Source: Betaproteobacteria bacterium
GTDB taxonomy: Bacteria > Pseudomonadota > Gammaproteobacteria > Burkholderiales > Rhodocyclaceae
Reading direction: 5' to 3'
Length of the DNA stretch: 64,000 nucleotides
Assembly (NCBI GenBank): GCA_019136545.1
Contig: JAGVUA010000039.1
Coordinates: 1-64,000 of the forward strand
The notes under the pieces were generated by a model, which was not told the DNA's origin, ran no database searches, and worked only from the letters and a program-made list of their open reading frames with translations. How positions within the stretch are numbered: position 1 is the first letter of the stretch; each line of letters opens with the position of its first letter. The position numbers and the translations under genes are program-made. Positions 25,181 to 34,540 of this stretch are shown here, piece by piece.

Positions 25181-27196
25181 TCAGGGCATATTGGCAAAAT
25201 TCGGCGTCCGGCCTTCGCCAAACGCCGCGATGCCCTCGCGGGCCGCGGCCGTGCATGCGGTCCGGCCAAAGGCGCGATAGCCGATCTCCAGCGCCACCTC
25301 GAGCGTTGGTGCCGCGGCGGCATCCCTGATGGCCTGTTCGAGGATCTCCAGGACCTGGCGACTCAGCGGCGCACCAGCCGCCGAAACGGGAGAAAACGAC
25401 AATGCAGCGGGCAGCGTCGCCGGCTTGTTGCGCCAGTCCACAATTCGATCTGCGAGGCTCCGGACCCGTTCTTTCGCCAACGCCATCAGCGATGGCACAT
25501 CGCCGGCCAGGGCGTCGATGACCCCGAGGTCGCGCAGTTTCGAGGCACTGACGCGCTCGGCGCGACCCAGCATGGCCGCGAATGTCTCGGCGGCGTGACC
25601 CCAGCGCCGGAAGGGCACCACCATGGCGCCGATCCCCGGGACGATGCCGAGCGTGATCTCAGGCAACTGCATCCAGGCATCGTCGAGCGCGACGATCGCA
25701 TGGCAGCGCATCGCCAGTTCCAGTCCGCCGCCGAGGGCCATGCCGTTCAAGGCGGCCACCACGGGCTTGTTCATCGAATCCAGGTGAATCAGCAGGCGCG
25801 AGCAATCGCGCGAGTACTGCGACGACGCCCGCTCGTCGCCCAGCATGCCGACGAAGCGGCCGATTTCGGCGCCGGCGCAGAAGGCCTTCGGGCCGAAGCC
25901 GGTAATGATGAATCCTTGAACGGCCGGATCATTTTCGTGGCTGCGAATCACCTCGAGTATCTCGTCGGTCATCTCGTCGTTAAGGGCATTGCGCGCCTCG
26001 GGTCGGCGCAGGGTGATGACCTTGATGCCGTCGATATCGTCGACCAGGACATGCCGGAAGAATTGCTGATAGCGCGCCAGCGGCTTCTTGGGCTCCGGCA
26101 TGCCCGGCCGTGTCGCCGCGAAGCTTGCCAGAATGCGGCGGCTCTCGGTTTCGCCCAGTTGGCGCATAAGGTCAAGCGGGCCGTGCTTGAAGCCAAACGC
26201 GGTCTTGCAGCCCAGTTCCAGATCGGCGGGATCGCCGATGCGACGATCCAGAATATCCACCGTCTGAGAAAACAAAATCCCGAGCAGGCGATCGCGAACC
26301 AGCGACACGGTCTCGGGCTCCACCTGTAGCGGCTTGCCCGGCGGCACGGTCAGCCACTTCTGCACCGAGCGGAATATCGGCGCCGGCCGATAGTGCTCGC
26401 CCTCCTCGTCGGCCTGCAGGCTATTGGTCTCGGTAATGATGGGATTGCCGTTGGCCAGATTCAGCACGAAGAACGGACCGGCATGGACAAACTGCGCGGC
26501 CACGCTATCGACCTCCGCGGCGGTCGCCCGGTCGAGCAACAACGCGGCTTCATTGCACCAGTTGTCGAAAATCCGGTCGAGCATGAAGCAAACGTCATCG
26601 GTCGTCACCATCGGCAGTTTGCCGGTAGCGCAGAACAGCCAGCGCAAATAGTCGATCACCTCGGCATCGGCCCCGGGCCAAGCCACGATTTCAACCGCCG
26701 GATTGCGCCACGCCGGCGCAAAGAAATGGGTCACCGTCGCCCTGCCTCGGTGGTGCAGTTCGGCGAAGATCCGCGCGGCGGGCAATGAACTGGTGTTCGA
26801 GGTGATCAGAGCGTTCGCATCGACCACCTGCTCCACCTGTTTGAAGATCCGCCTCTTGAGGTCCAGATTTTCGGTGGCGGCCTCGATGACCCAGTCGCAA
26901 TCGCGCATCGCGCCATAGTCGAGGGTGCCGAAAAGGTTCGTCGTCACCTGCGCGGCCTGCGCCTCGCTCATCTTGCCACGCGCCACGGCCTTGGCTGCGT
27001 AGTCGCGGCAACGCTGCAGGCCTTGATCGATCGCCGACTGAGCGACATCGACCAGGGTCAATCGGATCTGCGGCAACGCGCTCTTCAAGTAATAGCCGAT
27101 ATCCGGTCCGATGGTCCCCGCGCCGATGATCGCCACGTGGCGCGGCAGTGCACGGCTGGGCGCCTGCAGCAGAGGATTGGCGAAAAAATTCCCCAT
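25181..27196 (-). CDS. 3-hydroxyacyl-CoA dehydrogenase / enoyl-CoA hydratase fusion
   Basis: 671 residues. The N-terminal dehydrogenase has the NAD site [21 protein letters not shown] and catalytic H of THFFAPA, then the C-terminal HAD domain. From about residue 390 a crotonase domain follows ([43 protein letters not shown]) with both catalytic glutamates present. The order dehydrogenase-hydratase is the reverse of FadB. It should carry out the hydration and oxidation steps of beta-oxidation, for example on an aminocinnamoyl-CoA or the ring-opened chain. ATG 27196 has AGGAG 7 nt upstream; GTG 27199 precedes it. It is the first gene of the leftward operon. Confidence 0.92.
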   Translation of the reverse strand: MGNFFANPLLQAPSRALPRHVAIIGAGTIGPDIGYYLKSALPQIRLTLVDVAQSAIDQGLQRCRDYAAKAVARGKMSEAQAAQVTTNLFGTLDYGAMRDCDWVIEAATENLDLKRRIFKQVEQVVDANALITSNTSSLPAARIFAELHHRGRATVTHFFAPAWRNPAVEIVAWPGADAEVIDYLRWLFCATGKLPMVTTDDVCFMLDRIFDNWCNEAALLLDRATAAEVDSVAAQFVHAGPFFVLNLANGNPIITETNSLQADEEGEHYRPAPIFRSVQKWLTVPPGKPLQVEPETVSLVRDRLLGILFSQTVDILDRRIGDPADLELGCKTAFGFKHGPLDLMRQLGETESRRILASFAATRPGMPEPKKPLARYQQFFRHVLVDDIDGIKVITLRRPEARNALNDEMTDEILEVIRSHENDPAVQGFIITGFGPKAFCAGAEIGRFVGMLGDERASSQYSRDCSRLLIHLDSMNKPVVAALNGMALGGGLELAMRCHAIVALDDAWMQLPEITLGIVPGIGAMVVPFRRWGHAAETFAAMLGRAERVSASKLRDLGVIDALAGDVPSLMALAKERVRSLADRIVDWRNKPATLPAALSFSPVSAAGAPLSRQVLEILEQAIRDAAAAPTLEVALEIGYRAFGRTACTAAAREGIAAFGEGRTPNFANMP

Positions 27197-27220
27197 CACT
27201 TGTCTCCTGAATATTGTGAT

Positions 27221-27249
27221 TTTCTAAAAATTTGTTGACATGCTATCAA
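27221..27249 (-). promoter_or_regulatory. Predicted promoter of the leftward operon
   Basis: Leftward -35 TTGATA (27244-27249) and -10 TAGAAA (27221-27226) are separated by 17 bp. The start would be about 20 nt before the coding region at 27196. It overlaps the rightward promoter. Confidence 0.5.
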
Positions 27250-27264
27250 AAAGCAATGTAACGT
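27235..27264 (+). promoter_or_regulatory. Predicted promoter of the rightward operon
   Basis: A consensus -35 TTGACA (27235-27240) is followed after 18 bp by TAACGT (27259-27264). The start would fall near 27271, just before the inverted repeat at 27283-27302. The leftward promoter occupies the same DNA, so the operons may compete or be controlled together. Confidence 0.5.
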
Positions 27265-27282
27265 CAATAGAAATTAAATTAA

Positions 27283-27302
27283 AAGTCTTGCTTATAAGAC
27301 TT
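27283..27302. promoter_or_regulatory. Inverted repeat, candidate operator
   Basis: Perfect 7-bp arms AAGTCTT and AAGACTT around the 6-bp centre GCTTAT, in AT-rich DNA downstream of the predicted rightward start. MarR-type dimers bind sites of this size; the two MarR-like proteins at 17.4-18.7 kb are the obvious candidates. Confidence 0.55.
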
Positions 27303-27352
27303 CATCGACGTTAGGCGGGGTGGATTTCCCCGTTTCGCCTTGGAGGAGACAC

Positions 27353-28561
27353 ATGCAGTACCAAGCGGAAATTCCGTATGGCGCTTACTGGAGTACGCCC
27401 TTTGCCCGGTGGCAAGGCAGCTTCTCGCATCTGCACAGCATCCAGTTCGCGGCCCACGTTGCGAAAGCCGAGTTGGCGGCCCGTGCCATCGACGCTTCGG
27501 TGTTCGATTACGGCGCGCTGGGGTTTTCGGTACCTCAGAAGCACGCGTTCTATGGCCTGCCGTGGCTGGCCGCCCTGGCGGGCATTCCCCAGATTGGCGG
27601 ACCCACCCTGATGCAAGCCTGCGCAACCGGCGTGCGCGTGCTCTTCACCGCTGCCCAGGAAGTCCAGGCCGGACTCGCCAGCTGCGCCTTGGCGATCACG
27701 TGCGACCGGACTTCCAACGGGCCGCACTTGTACTACCCGGACCCCAAGGGTCCCGGCGGCACGGGCAGCCATGAAGATTGGGTAGTGGAGAACTTCGGTT
27801 GCGATCCGCAGGGCGGCCACGCCATGCTGCAAACGGCGGAAAACGTCGCCGCCCGGCACGGTATCGGCACCGCCGAGCAACACGAACTGGTATTGCGTCG
27901 CGAATCGCAGTATCGGCAAGCCCTGGCCGACGGCTCGGCTTTTCTGAAGCGCTTCATGACCTTGCCGTTCCAGGTGCCTGACGCCAAGTTCCGCAAGATT
28001 GCGGCCACTTTGGAAGGCGACGAAGGGCTTACCCACTCGACGCCGGCCGGACTGGCGGGCCTGAAGCCCGTGAACGCCGGCGGCACGGTGACCTACGGTG
28101 GACAAACGCATCCCGCGGATGGCAACGCCGCGCTGATCGTGACCCACCCGAACAAGGCCCGCGAACTCGCACGCGACCCGAATATCGCCATCCGCCTGCT
28201 GGGCTTCGGCCAGGCGCGCGTGGAACTCGCCTACATGCCCGAGGCGACGGTCCCGGCCGCGGCCCGGGCTTTGCAGCAGGCGGGGAAAAGCCTGTCTCAG
28301 GTCGATGCCGTCAAGACGCACAACCCGTTCGCCGTCAACGACATCTACTTCAGCCGCCAGACGGGATTCGACCTCGCCGCGATGAACAACTTCGGCTGCT
28401 CGCTGGTGTGGGGCCATCCGCAGGCCCCGATGGGCACGCGTTCGATCATAGAACTCATCGAGGAGCTGGCCCTGCGCGGCGGCGGCATCGGTCTGTTTTC
28501 CGGCTGCGCGGCGGGCGACTCCGCCATGGCGGTGGTGCTGGAAGTTGTCGACAGGCATTGA
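27353..28561 (+). CDS. Thiolase-family acyl-CoA acyltransferase
   Basis: 402 residues. Thiolase superfamily with the nucleophilic C90 in QACATG, a catalytic His in THNPFAVND, and the second Cys in SGCAAGDSA. Spacing fits a degradative acetyl-CoA acyltransferase rather than a sterol carrier. It would cleave a 3-oxoacyl-CoA to acetyl-CoA and a shortened CoA ester; in the proposed pathway, 2-aminobenzoylacetyl-CoA to anthraniloyl-CoA. ATG 27353 has GGAGGAG upstream. First gene of the rightward operon. Confidence 0.9.
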   Translation: MQYQAEIPYGAYWSTPFARWQGSFSHLHSIQFAAHVAKAELAARAIDASVFDYGALGFSVPQKHAFYGLPWLAALAGIPQIGGPTLMQACATGVRVLFTAAQEVQAGLASCALAITCDRTSNGPHLYYPDPKGPGGTGSHEDWVVENFGCDPQGGHAMLQTAENVAARHGIGTAEQHELVLRRESQYRQALADGSAFLKRFMTLPFQVPDAKFRKIAATLEGDEGLTHSTPAGLAGLKPVNAGGTVTYGGQTHPADGNAALIVTHPNKARELARDPNIAIRLLGFGQARVELAYMPEATVPAAARALQQAGKSLSQVDAVKTHNPFAVNDIYFSRQTGFDLAAMNNFGCSLVWGHPQAPMGTRSIIELIEELALRGGGIGLFSGCAAGDSAMAVVLEVVDRH

Positions 28562-28622
28562 TCATTGAAGCGGCATATCCAGGCATCTGAGTTCAAGTAA
28601 GCAATTCGTCCGGAGGAATCTG

Positions 28623-30731
28623 ATGGGATACAGGATCGGCATTGACGTTGGCGGCACATTCACGGACTTTCTGATGATCGACGACGCTGGCAACTCAAGC
28701 GTCTTCAAGACATCGAGCACGCCGCAGGATCCTTCCGTGGGCGTGCTGGCCGGCATGCGCGAAATGGCGGACTCGCTCGGCATCGACCTCGAGCGGTTCG
28801 CGGGCGAGGTCGATTTGATCGTCCACGGCACAACGGTCACCACCAACGCGGTGCTGACCGGCAACGGCGTGAAGACCGGCCTGATCACCACCGAAGGCTT
28901 CCGCGACATCCTGGAGATGCGCCGCGGCTACCGCGAAGAGCTTTACAACAACAAACTGACCCCGCCCGCGCCGCTGGTGCCGCGCGACCGGCGCCTGCCC
29001 GTCAAAGAGCGCATCGACGCTTCCGGCGCCGTGGTTCTTGCGCTCGACCCGCAGTCGCTTGCCGATGCCGTCGATGCGCTGGTCGCAGAGCAGGTCCAGG
29101 CCGTGGCGATCTGCTTCATGCACAGCCACGCCAACGCCGAGCACGAGCAACTCGCCAAGGCCATGGTTCGCGAGCGCCTGCCTGGCGCCTACTTGACGGT
29201 GTCTTCGGAGTTGCTGCCGCAAGCCCGATTCTACGAGCGCTTGTCCACCGCCGCCTTGAACAGCTACGTAGGGCCGATCCTCAAGCGCTATCTTGAATCG
29301 CTGCAGTCCAATCTGGCGCGCATCGGCTTCAAGGGCGTCCTGCTGATCATGCAGTCGAACGGTGGCGTTGCCACGCCGCAATCGACGGCCAGCACGGCCG
29401 TCATGACTCTGCTGTCCGGGCCGGCCGGCGGGCCCGTGGCCGGCCTCGTGTTCACCGGCGTGCAAGGCTACGACCAGTGCATCACCGTCGACATGGGCGG
29501 CACCTCCTTCGACGCCTCCGTCGTCCAACGCGGCGTCCCCCTGTTGCGCAGCGAAGGATGGATCGCCCGGCAACGGCTGGCGCTGCCCATGCTCGACATC
29601 CACACCATCGGTGCCGGCGGTGGATCGATCGGCTGGATAGACGACGGCGGCCTGCTCCGCATGGGTCCGCAAAGCGCCGGCGCTCAGCCGGGGCCGGCCT
29701 GCTACGGCCGCGGCGGCAAGTTGCCGACCTGCACGGACGCCAACCTGGTCCTGGGTTATCTCGAGCCGGAGTACTTCCTTGGCGGGCGCATGAAGCTCGA
29801 CCGCGACGCCGCCAGGCAAGCGATTGACCAACATATCGCCAAGCCGCTCGGCATCTCGGTCGAGCAAGCGGCGGCCGGCATGTTCCACGTCGTCAACGTC
29901 AACATGGCCGCCGGTCTGCGCGAGATCACCGTGTCGCGCGGCATCGATCCGCGCGAGTATCCGCTTGTCGTGGCTGGCGGCGCCGGGCCGATTCACGGCG
30001 CGATGATCGCGCTGGAGCTGGAGTTGCCGGTCATCGTGGTGCCGCGCGAATCGTCGATCTTCTGTGCAAGCGGCATGCTCCGCTCCGACTTCAAGCACAG
30101 CTACGTCCGGACTTATCACGCCCTCGGCGCCGAGGCTGACACGCGGGTCATGGCGAAACACTTTGCCGAACTGGAGCGCCAGGGCCGGCAGGTTCTCCAC
30201 GACGAGAAGGTCACGGCCCACGACCGGGTCCGCGTCGAACACGCCATCGACATGCGCTACCTTGGCCAGCACAACGAGATCACCTGCAATTTCGACATCG
30301 TGCGATTCGAGCAGGACGGCATCGACTACCTTCGCTCGGTGCTGCACGAGGAACACGAGCGCTTGTATGGCTACTCGCTGCGCGAGGCGGGCACCGAGGC
30401 CGAACTGGTCAATCTGCGGGTCACGGTTCTGGGCATTACCGACAAGCCGGCGATGAAGTTCATGACGCGCATCGATGACGACATCGCCACCTGCGAGAAA
30501 GGGCGGCGCCAAGTCTATCTGCCCAGCGAAGGAAAGTTTGCCGAAGTGCCCGTCTATGACGGCGAGCGGCTGCAATTCGGCCATCAGGGCAGCGGCCCGG
30601 CCATCATCGAGCAAATCACCACGACCACCTTTGTATCCCCCGAATTCGATTTCGTCGTCGATCGCGCCGGCAGCTACTGCCTGTACCTGCGCGAGATCGG
30701 CCATACCTACCTGAGGAGGGTTCTCGAATGA
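28623..30731 (+). CDS. Hydantoinase/oxoprolinase-family subunit A
   Basis: 702 residues, ASKHA-fold ATPase subunit. Motifs: GIDVGGTFTDF (phosphate 1), VHGTTVTTNAVL, a middle LLSGPAGGPVAGL and TVDMGGTSFDASVV. With the next gene it forms an ATP-dependent enzyme of the hydantoinase, 5-oxoprolinase or acetone/acetophenone carboxylase superfamily. Beside a B12 mutase and the anthraniloyl-CoA operon, the best comparison is the hydantoinase-like enzyme of bacterial indoleacetate catabolism, which opens the lactam of 2-oxo-indoleacetate. Carboxylation cannot be excluded from sequence alone, but no third small carboxylase subunit is present. RBS GGAGGAAT. Confidence 0.9.
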   Translation: MGYRIGIDVGGTFTDFLMIDDAGNSSVFKTSSTPQDPSVGVLAGMREMADSLGIDLERFAGEVDLIVHGTTVTTNAVLTGNGVKTGLITTEGFRDILEMRRGYREELYNNKLTPPAPLVPRDRRLPVKERIDASGAVVLALDPQSLADAVDALVAEQVQAVAICFMHSHANAEHEQLAKAMVRERLPGAYLTVSSELLPQARFYERLSTAALNSYVGPILKRYLESLQSNLARIGFKGVLLIMQSNGGVATPQSTASTAVMTLLSGPAGGPVAGLVFTGVQGYDQCITVDMGGTSFDASVVQRGVPLLRSEGWIARQRLALPMLDIHTIGAGGGSIGWIDDGGLLRMGPQSAGAQPGPACYGRGGKLPTCTDANLVLGYLEPEYFLGGRMKLDRDAARQAIDQHIAKPLGISVEQAAAGMFHVVNVNMAAGLREITVSRGIDPREYPLVVAGGAGPIHGAMIALELELPVIVVPRESSIFCASGMLRSDFKHSYVRTYHALGAEADTRVMAKHFAELERQGRQVLHDEKVTAHDRVRVEHAIDMRYLGQHNEITCNFDIVRFEQDGIDYLRSVLHEEHERLYGYSLREAGTEAELVNLRVTVLGITDKPAMKFMTRIDDDIATCEKGRRQVYLPSEGKFAEVPVYDGERLQFGHQGSGPAIIEQITTTTFVSPEFDFVVDRAGSYCLYLREIGHTYLRRVLE

Positions 30732-32488
30732 CAGAGTCTGGCAAGCACGGGATCGACCCGATCCTGGTCACCGTCATCCAGCGGCGGCTCAAGGCGATCA
30801 CGGAAGAAATGGGCCTGGTCATGCTCAGAACCGCCCGCTCGCCCATTCTTTCGGAGGCGCGGGATTTCGTCACCGGCCTGTACGATGCCGAAGGCAACAT
30901 GATGGAGCAAACGGCCTACATCCCGATCCTGGCCTTCGCAGTGCCTGAAAGCATCAAGCACATCGTCGCCTACTTCAAGGACAAGCTCTATCCCGGCGAC
31001 GTGATCATTCACAACGATCCTTTCACGGGCGGGAATCAGGCGGCGGACGTGAAAATCGTGCGGCCGATCTTCTTTGGCGAGCGACTGGTCGGCTTTGCCG
31101 CGATCAATGGCCACCAAGCGGACGTCGGCGGCGCCGTCGCCGGCGCCTACAACCCCGGGGCCACCGAGATCTGGCAGGAAGCGCTGCGCATCACCCCCGT
31201 CAAGCTTTATGAAAAAGGCGAGAAGCGCCAGGATGTCTGGGACCTGGTTTTCGGCAACATTCGCTTCCCCATCGTTCAAGAGGACATCCAGGCGGCGATG
31301 GGCGGTTGCGCGGTCGGCGACCGCGAATTGGTCAGGCTGATCGAGCGCCATGGCTGGGACCGGTTCGACGCGCACCTGCAACATCTGTACGATGCCACGG
31401 AACAGCAGATGCGCGCCGAGATACGCGATATTCCGGACGGCGTCTATCACGGCAAATCCACCGCCCACTACGACGGCTTCACGCCCGGCTCGACCATGGA
31501 CTTTTGCGTCAAGGTCACCGTCCGTGGCGACAACATCGATTTCGACTTCACCGGCTCGGCACCGCAAACGCCCGGCTACGTCAATGCGCCGCCGGCCTCG
31601 ACGATTTCGGCGATCACCCTGACCTTGCTCATGTGCCTCAAGGACCCGAGCATTCCGCAGAACGTCGGCGTCATGCGGCCACTGACTTTCAACCTGCCGG
31701 AGGGATCGATCGTCAATCCGCGCTTTCCGGCGGCAAGCACTTTCGGCAACCACCTCTCGGATCAGATATCGGCGGCGATTTTCGATGCGCTGGCCGCGGC
31801 CTTGCCGCAACGCGTCACCGCTGCGTGGAACCCGCTGTTCGCCATTGCCGCCGTCGGGTTCAACGCGCGGACGAAGCAGCCGTTCGTCGACATTCTGTTC
31901 AACGGTCTGAAGGGCGGCGGCGGCGGCACCGCCGGCGCCGACGGCTACGATCACATTGGATTGATTGCCTGCGGCGGCGGCTTGCTGGCGCAGGATCCGG
32001 AGATGTTCGAGATGAAGGACCCGCTCTACTTGCGCCGCTTCGAGTTCAAGACCGACTCGGCCGGCGCCGGCCAGTGGCGCGGCGGGCTGGGCGTCGAAAT
32101 GGAAATGGAATTTCTGGGCAACGACAACATGGTCAGCGCGTTCGGCGATGGCATCGACCCCGGCTCGGAGGCCAAAGGCATTCTGGGTGGCGGCCACGGC
32201 ATGCTGAACCACGGCGAACTCATGTACCCCGATGGCACACGCTACACGTGCAAGAGCAAGGAAGTCGTGCCCGGCATTCCCAAGGGCACGATATGGCGCC
32301 AGGTTGCCGGCGGCGGGGGCGGCTATGGCGATCCGCGCCGGCGTCCCGCCGAGCAGGTCGCCCGCGAGGTTCGCTACGGCTACGTTTCCGCCATCGCGGC
32401 GCGGGAGCAGTACGGCGTGGTCGTCGACCCCGTCACCGGCGTGCTCGATGCATCCGGCACGGCCGCCTTGCGGGGAGAAGTTCGATGA
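30728..32488 (+). CDS. Hydantoinase/oxoprolinase-family subunit B
   Basis: 586 residues, HyuB family, and the partner of the preceding gene (ATGA overlap, GAGGAGGG upstream). The conserved NDPF.GG segment is present, but the histidine usually following it is replaced (NDPFTGGNQAADV), and the later GHQADVGG keeps only part of the HHAD signature. A glycine-rich C terminus (GGGGGTAGADGYD, AGGGGGYGDPRRR) is typical of the family. The altered metal/substrate residues suggest a substrate different from hydantoin or oxoproline. Confidence 0.9.
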   Translation: MTESGKHGIDPILVTVIQRRLKAITEEMGLVMLRTARSPILSEARDFVTGLYDAEGNMMEQTAYIPILAFAVPESIKHIVAYFKDKLYPGDVIIHNDPFTGGNQAADVKIVRPIFFGERLVGFAAINGHQADVGGAVAGAYNPGATEIWQEALRITPVKLYEKGEKRQDVWDLVFGNIRFPIVQEDIQAAMGGCAVGDRELVRLIERHGWDRFDAHLQHLYDATEQQMRAEIRDIPDGVYHGKSTAHYDGFTPGSTMDFCVKVTVRGDNIDFDFTGSAPQTPGYVNAPPASTISAITLTLLMCLKDPSIPQNVGVMRPLTFNLPEGSIVNPRFPAASTFGNHLSDQISAAIFDALAAALPQRVTAAWNPLFAIAAVGFNARTKQPFVDILFNGLKGGGGGTAGADGYDHIGLIACGGGLLAQDPEMFEMKDPLYLRRFEFKTDSAGAGQWRGGLGVEMEMEFLGNDNMVSAFGDGIDPGSEAKGILGGGHGMLNHGELMYPDGTRYTCKSKEVVPGIPKGTIWRQVAGGGGGYGDPRRRPAEQVAREVRYGYVSAIAAREQYGVVVDPVTGVLDASGTAALRGEVR

Positions 32489-34122
32489 ATGCGCCGGTTG
32501 ACCGCAACGCGCCTCGCGATCACGAGGAACAGATTTTCGAGACCGGGGCCGGCATTCCCATCGAGGAAGTCTACGGACCGGAGGCCATCGAAGCCTTCGA
32601 AGCCGAACGGGACCTCGGCGACCCGGGCGAGTACCCGTTTACCCGGGGACCTTATGCCGGCATGTACCGGTCCCGCATCTGGACGCGCCGATTCCAGGTG
32701 GGATTCGGCTCGCCGGAGGAAACCAACGAACGCATCAAGTACCTGGCCGCCAACGGCGCCAACGGCTTTGTCATCACCATCGACTTGCCGACGTCCTATG
32801 GCTTCGACTCCGACGATCCGCTGGCCGATGGCGAGGTCGGCGTCACCGGCGTCGCCATCTCCACCCTGGAGGACATGGAGGCGCTCTATGCCGGGTTCTC
32901 CCCGGCGCAATTGTCCTACGCCCTGTCGATCCGCCCGCCGGTATCGTCGGTAACGCTCGCCATGCTGGCCTGCGTCGCCCGTCGCCAAGGCGTGGACTTC
33001 AAGGACGTCATCGGTACGCAACAAAACGATCCGTTCTACCAGATGAGCGGCGGGCCGCTGCAAACGATCACCCAGTTTTTTCCGCTCGAGGGCACGCTGC
33101 GCCTGTGCGTCGACAACATCCAGTACATCTCGAACAATCTGCCGCGGCTCAACTGGATGGTCACCAATGGCTACAACCTGCGCGAAACGGGAGTCAATGC
33201 CATCCAGGACGGGGCCTTTACCCTCGGCCATGCGTTCGACATCTTCCGCCTGGCCCGCCAACGAGGCCTCGACATCAACGTCTTCCCCCGTCGGGCCTCG
33301 TTCTTCCTCTCGGCATCCATCGACTTCTTCGAGGAAATCGCCAAGTTCCGCGCCATGCGGCGCTTGTATGCCCGGACCATGCGCGAAGAGTTCAGCGCGA
33401 GCAATCCCGAATGCTGGCGTCTCCGGTTTTCGGTGCAATCGGCGGGCAACACGCTGACGACCCAGCAACCTCGCGTCAACATGGTACGCGCCGGCGTCGA
33501 GGCCATGGCGGCGGTTTTCGGCGGCGCCCAGTCGATTCACTTGTGTTCCTATGACGAGGGCCACGGACTGCCGACCGAGGAATCCTCGCGCATGGCCTTG
33601 CGCACCCAACAAGTCATCGCCTACGAGAGCGGCATCACGAAGACGGTCGATCCGCTCGCCGGCTCGTACTACGTCGAGAGCCTGACCAACCGCATGGAGC
33701 AGGAAATCGGCAAGAAGCTCGCCGACATCGGCCAGCGCGGCGGCATGGTCGCCTGCATCCGCGATGGCTGGCTGGAAGCGGAGATCAACACCGCGCGCAT
33801 CAAGAATCAGCACGACATCGATAGCGGCCGGCGCGTATTGGTAGGCGTCAACCGCTTCCAGGTCTCTCCCGAAGAGGATCCGCCCATCCACATCCACAAG
33901 ATTCGCGCCGACGAGTGGGGCGAACGCCGGACGGCGATGTTGCGCCGCTACCGGGCGGAGCGCGACCAGGCCCGCTGGGCCGAGGCGATGTCGCGAATCG
34001 ATGCGGGTTGGCGCAATGGCGACAACATGGTCCCGGTATTGATGGATGCGCTGGAAAACAAGGTCACCATGGGCGAAGCGCATGAAGCGATGCGCAAGGC
34101 CCAGCAGTGGTCTTTCCGCTGA
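32485..34122 (+). CDS. B12-dependent acyl-CoA mutase, large (substrate-binding) subunit
   Basis: 545 residues. TIM-barrel subunit of the methylmalonyl/isobutyryl-CoA mutase family (YPFTRGPYAGMYRS, GVAISTLEDMEAL, PRRASFFLSASIDFFEEIAKFRA, DPLAGSYYVE). Residues that define the methylmalonyl-CoA mutase site are changed by my alignment: Q71 for Tyr89, G190 region for Arg207, N231 for His244; T98 stands at the Asp117 position of 2-hydroxyisobutyryl-CoA mutase. It should move a carbon skeleton in an unusual CoA ester; (2-aminophenyl)succinyl-CoA is the candidate from context. ATG 32485 overlaps the HyuB stop. A MeaB-type GTPase, the usual mutase chaperone, is encoded in the divergent operon. Confidence 0.92.
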   Translation: MNAPVDRNAPRDHEEQIFETGAGIPIEEVYGPEAIEAFEAERDLGDPGEYPFTRGPYAGMYRSRIWTRRFQVGFGSPEETNERIKYLAANGANGFVITIDLPTSYGFDSDDPLADGEVGVTGVAISTLEDMEALYAGFSPAQLSYALSIRPPVSSVTLAMLACVARRQGVDFKDVIGTQQNDPFYQMSGGPLQTITQFFPLEGTLRLCVDNIQYISNNLPRLNWMVTNGYNLRETGVNAIQDGAFTLGHAFDIFRLARQRGLDINVFPRRASFFLSASIDFFEEIAKFRAMRRLYARTMREEFSASNPECWRLRFSVQSAGNTLTTQQPRVNMVRAGVEAMAAVFGGAQSIHLCSYDEGHGLPTEESSRMALRTQQVIAYESGITKTVDPLAGSYYVESLTNRMEQEIGKKLADIGQRGGMVACIRDGWLEAEINTARIKNQHDIDSGRRVLVGVNRFQVSPEEDPPIHIHKIRADEWGERRTAMLRRYRAERDQARWAEAMSRIDAGWRNGDNMVPVLMDALENKVTMGEAHEAMRKAQQWSFR

Positions 34123-34141
34123 CGACAAGGGAGGATGGACG

Positions 34142-34540
34142 ATGACAAGAAAACGCATCTTGTTGGCCAAAATGGGCCTCGATTGCCATGACACAGGGAT
34201 TATCACGGTGGCCGCCATGCTGCGGGATGCCGGCCATGAGGTCATATACATCGGCCTGCACAACAGCGCCGAACAGGTCATCAAGGTCGTCGTCGAGGAA
34301 GGGGTGGACGCGGTGGGCATCAGCTTCCTGTCCGGCCAACACATGACCCAGGTCCGGCGGCTGCTCGAGCGCATGCGCGCCGAACACGTCGCGGTGCCCG
34401 TCTTTTGCGGCGGCGTGATTCCCTCCGACGATGCCGCCGCATTGCAGGCCCTGGGCGTAGCCGACGTGTTTACGCCGGGCACGCTCACCGGCGAAGTGAT
34501 CGAACGGGTCGACCGCGCGATGGCCGGAGCAAGGGCATGA
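34142..34540 (+). CDS. B12-binding small subunit of the acyl-CoA mutase
   Basis: 132 residues, a free cobalamin-binding domain. DxHxxG is present as D14-C-H16-D-T-G19, with H16 the lower-axial ligand to cobalt, then the GISFLSG loop and the GG of FCGGVIP. ATG 34142 follows GGGAGGAT. Separate large and small subunits are typical of isobutyryl- and 2-hydroxyisobutyryl-CoA mutases and of archaeal-type methylmalonyl-CoA mutases. It is translationally coupled to the next gene (ATGA). Confidence 0.95.
   Translation: MTRKRILLAKMGLDCHDTGIITVAAMLRDAGHEVIYIGLHNSAEQVIKVVVEEGVDAVGISFLSGQHMTQVRRLLERMRAEHVAVPVFCGGVIPSDDAAALQALGVADVFTPGTLTGEVIERVDRAMAGARA

Noticed and set aside
28623..32488. Acetone carboxylase
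   Set aside because: Subunit B is much shorter than in acetone carboxylase and no small gamma-type subunit follows; context with a mutase and anthraniloyl-CoA genes fits a lactamase better, though it is not excluded.
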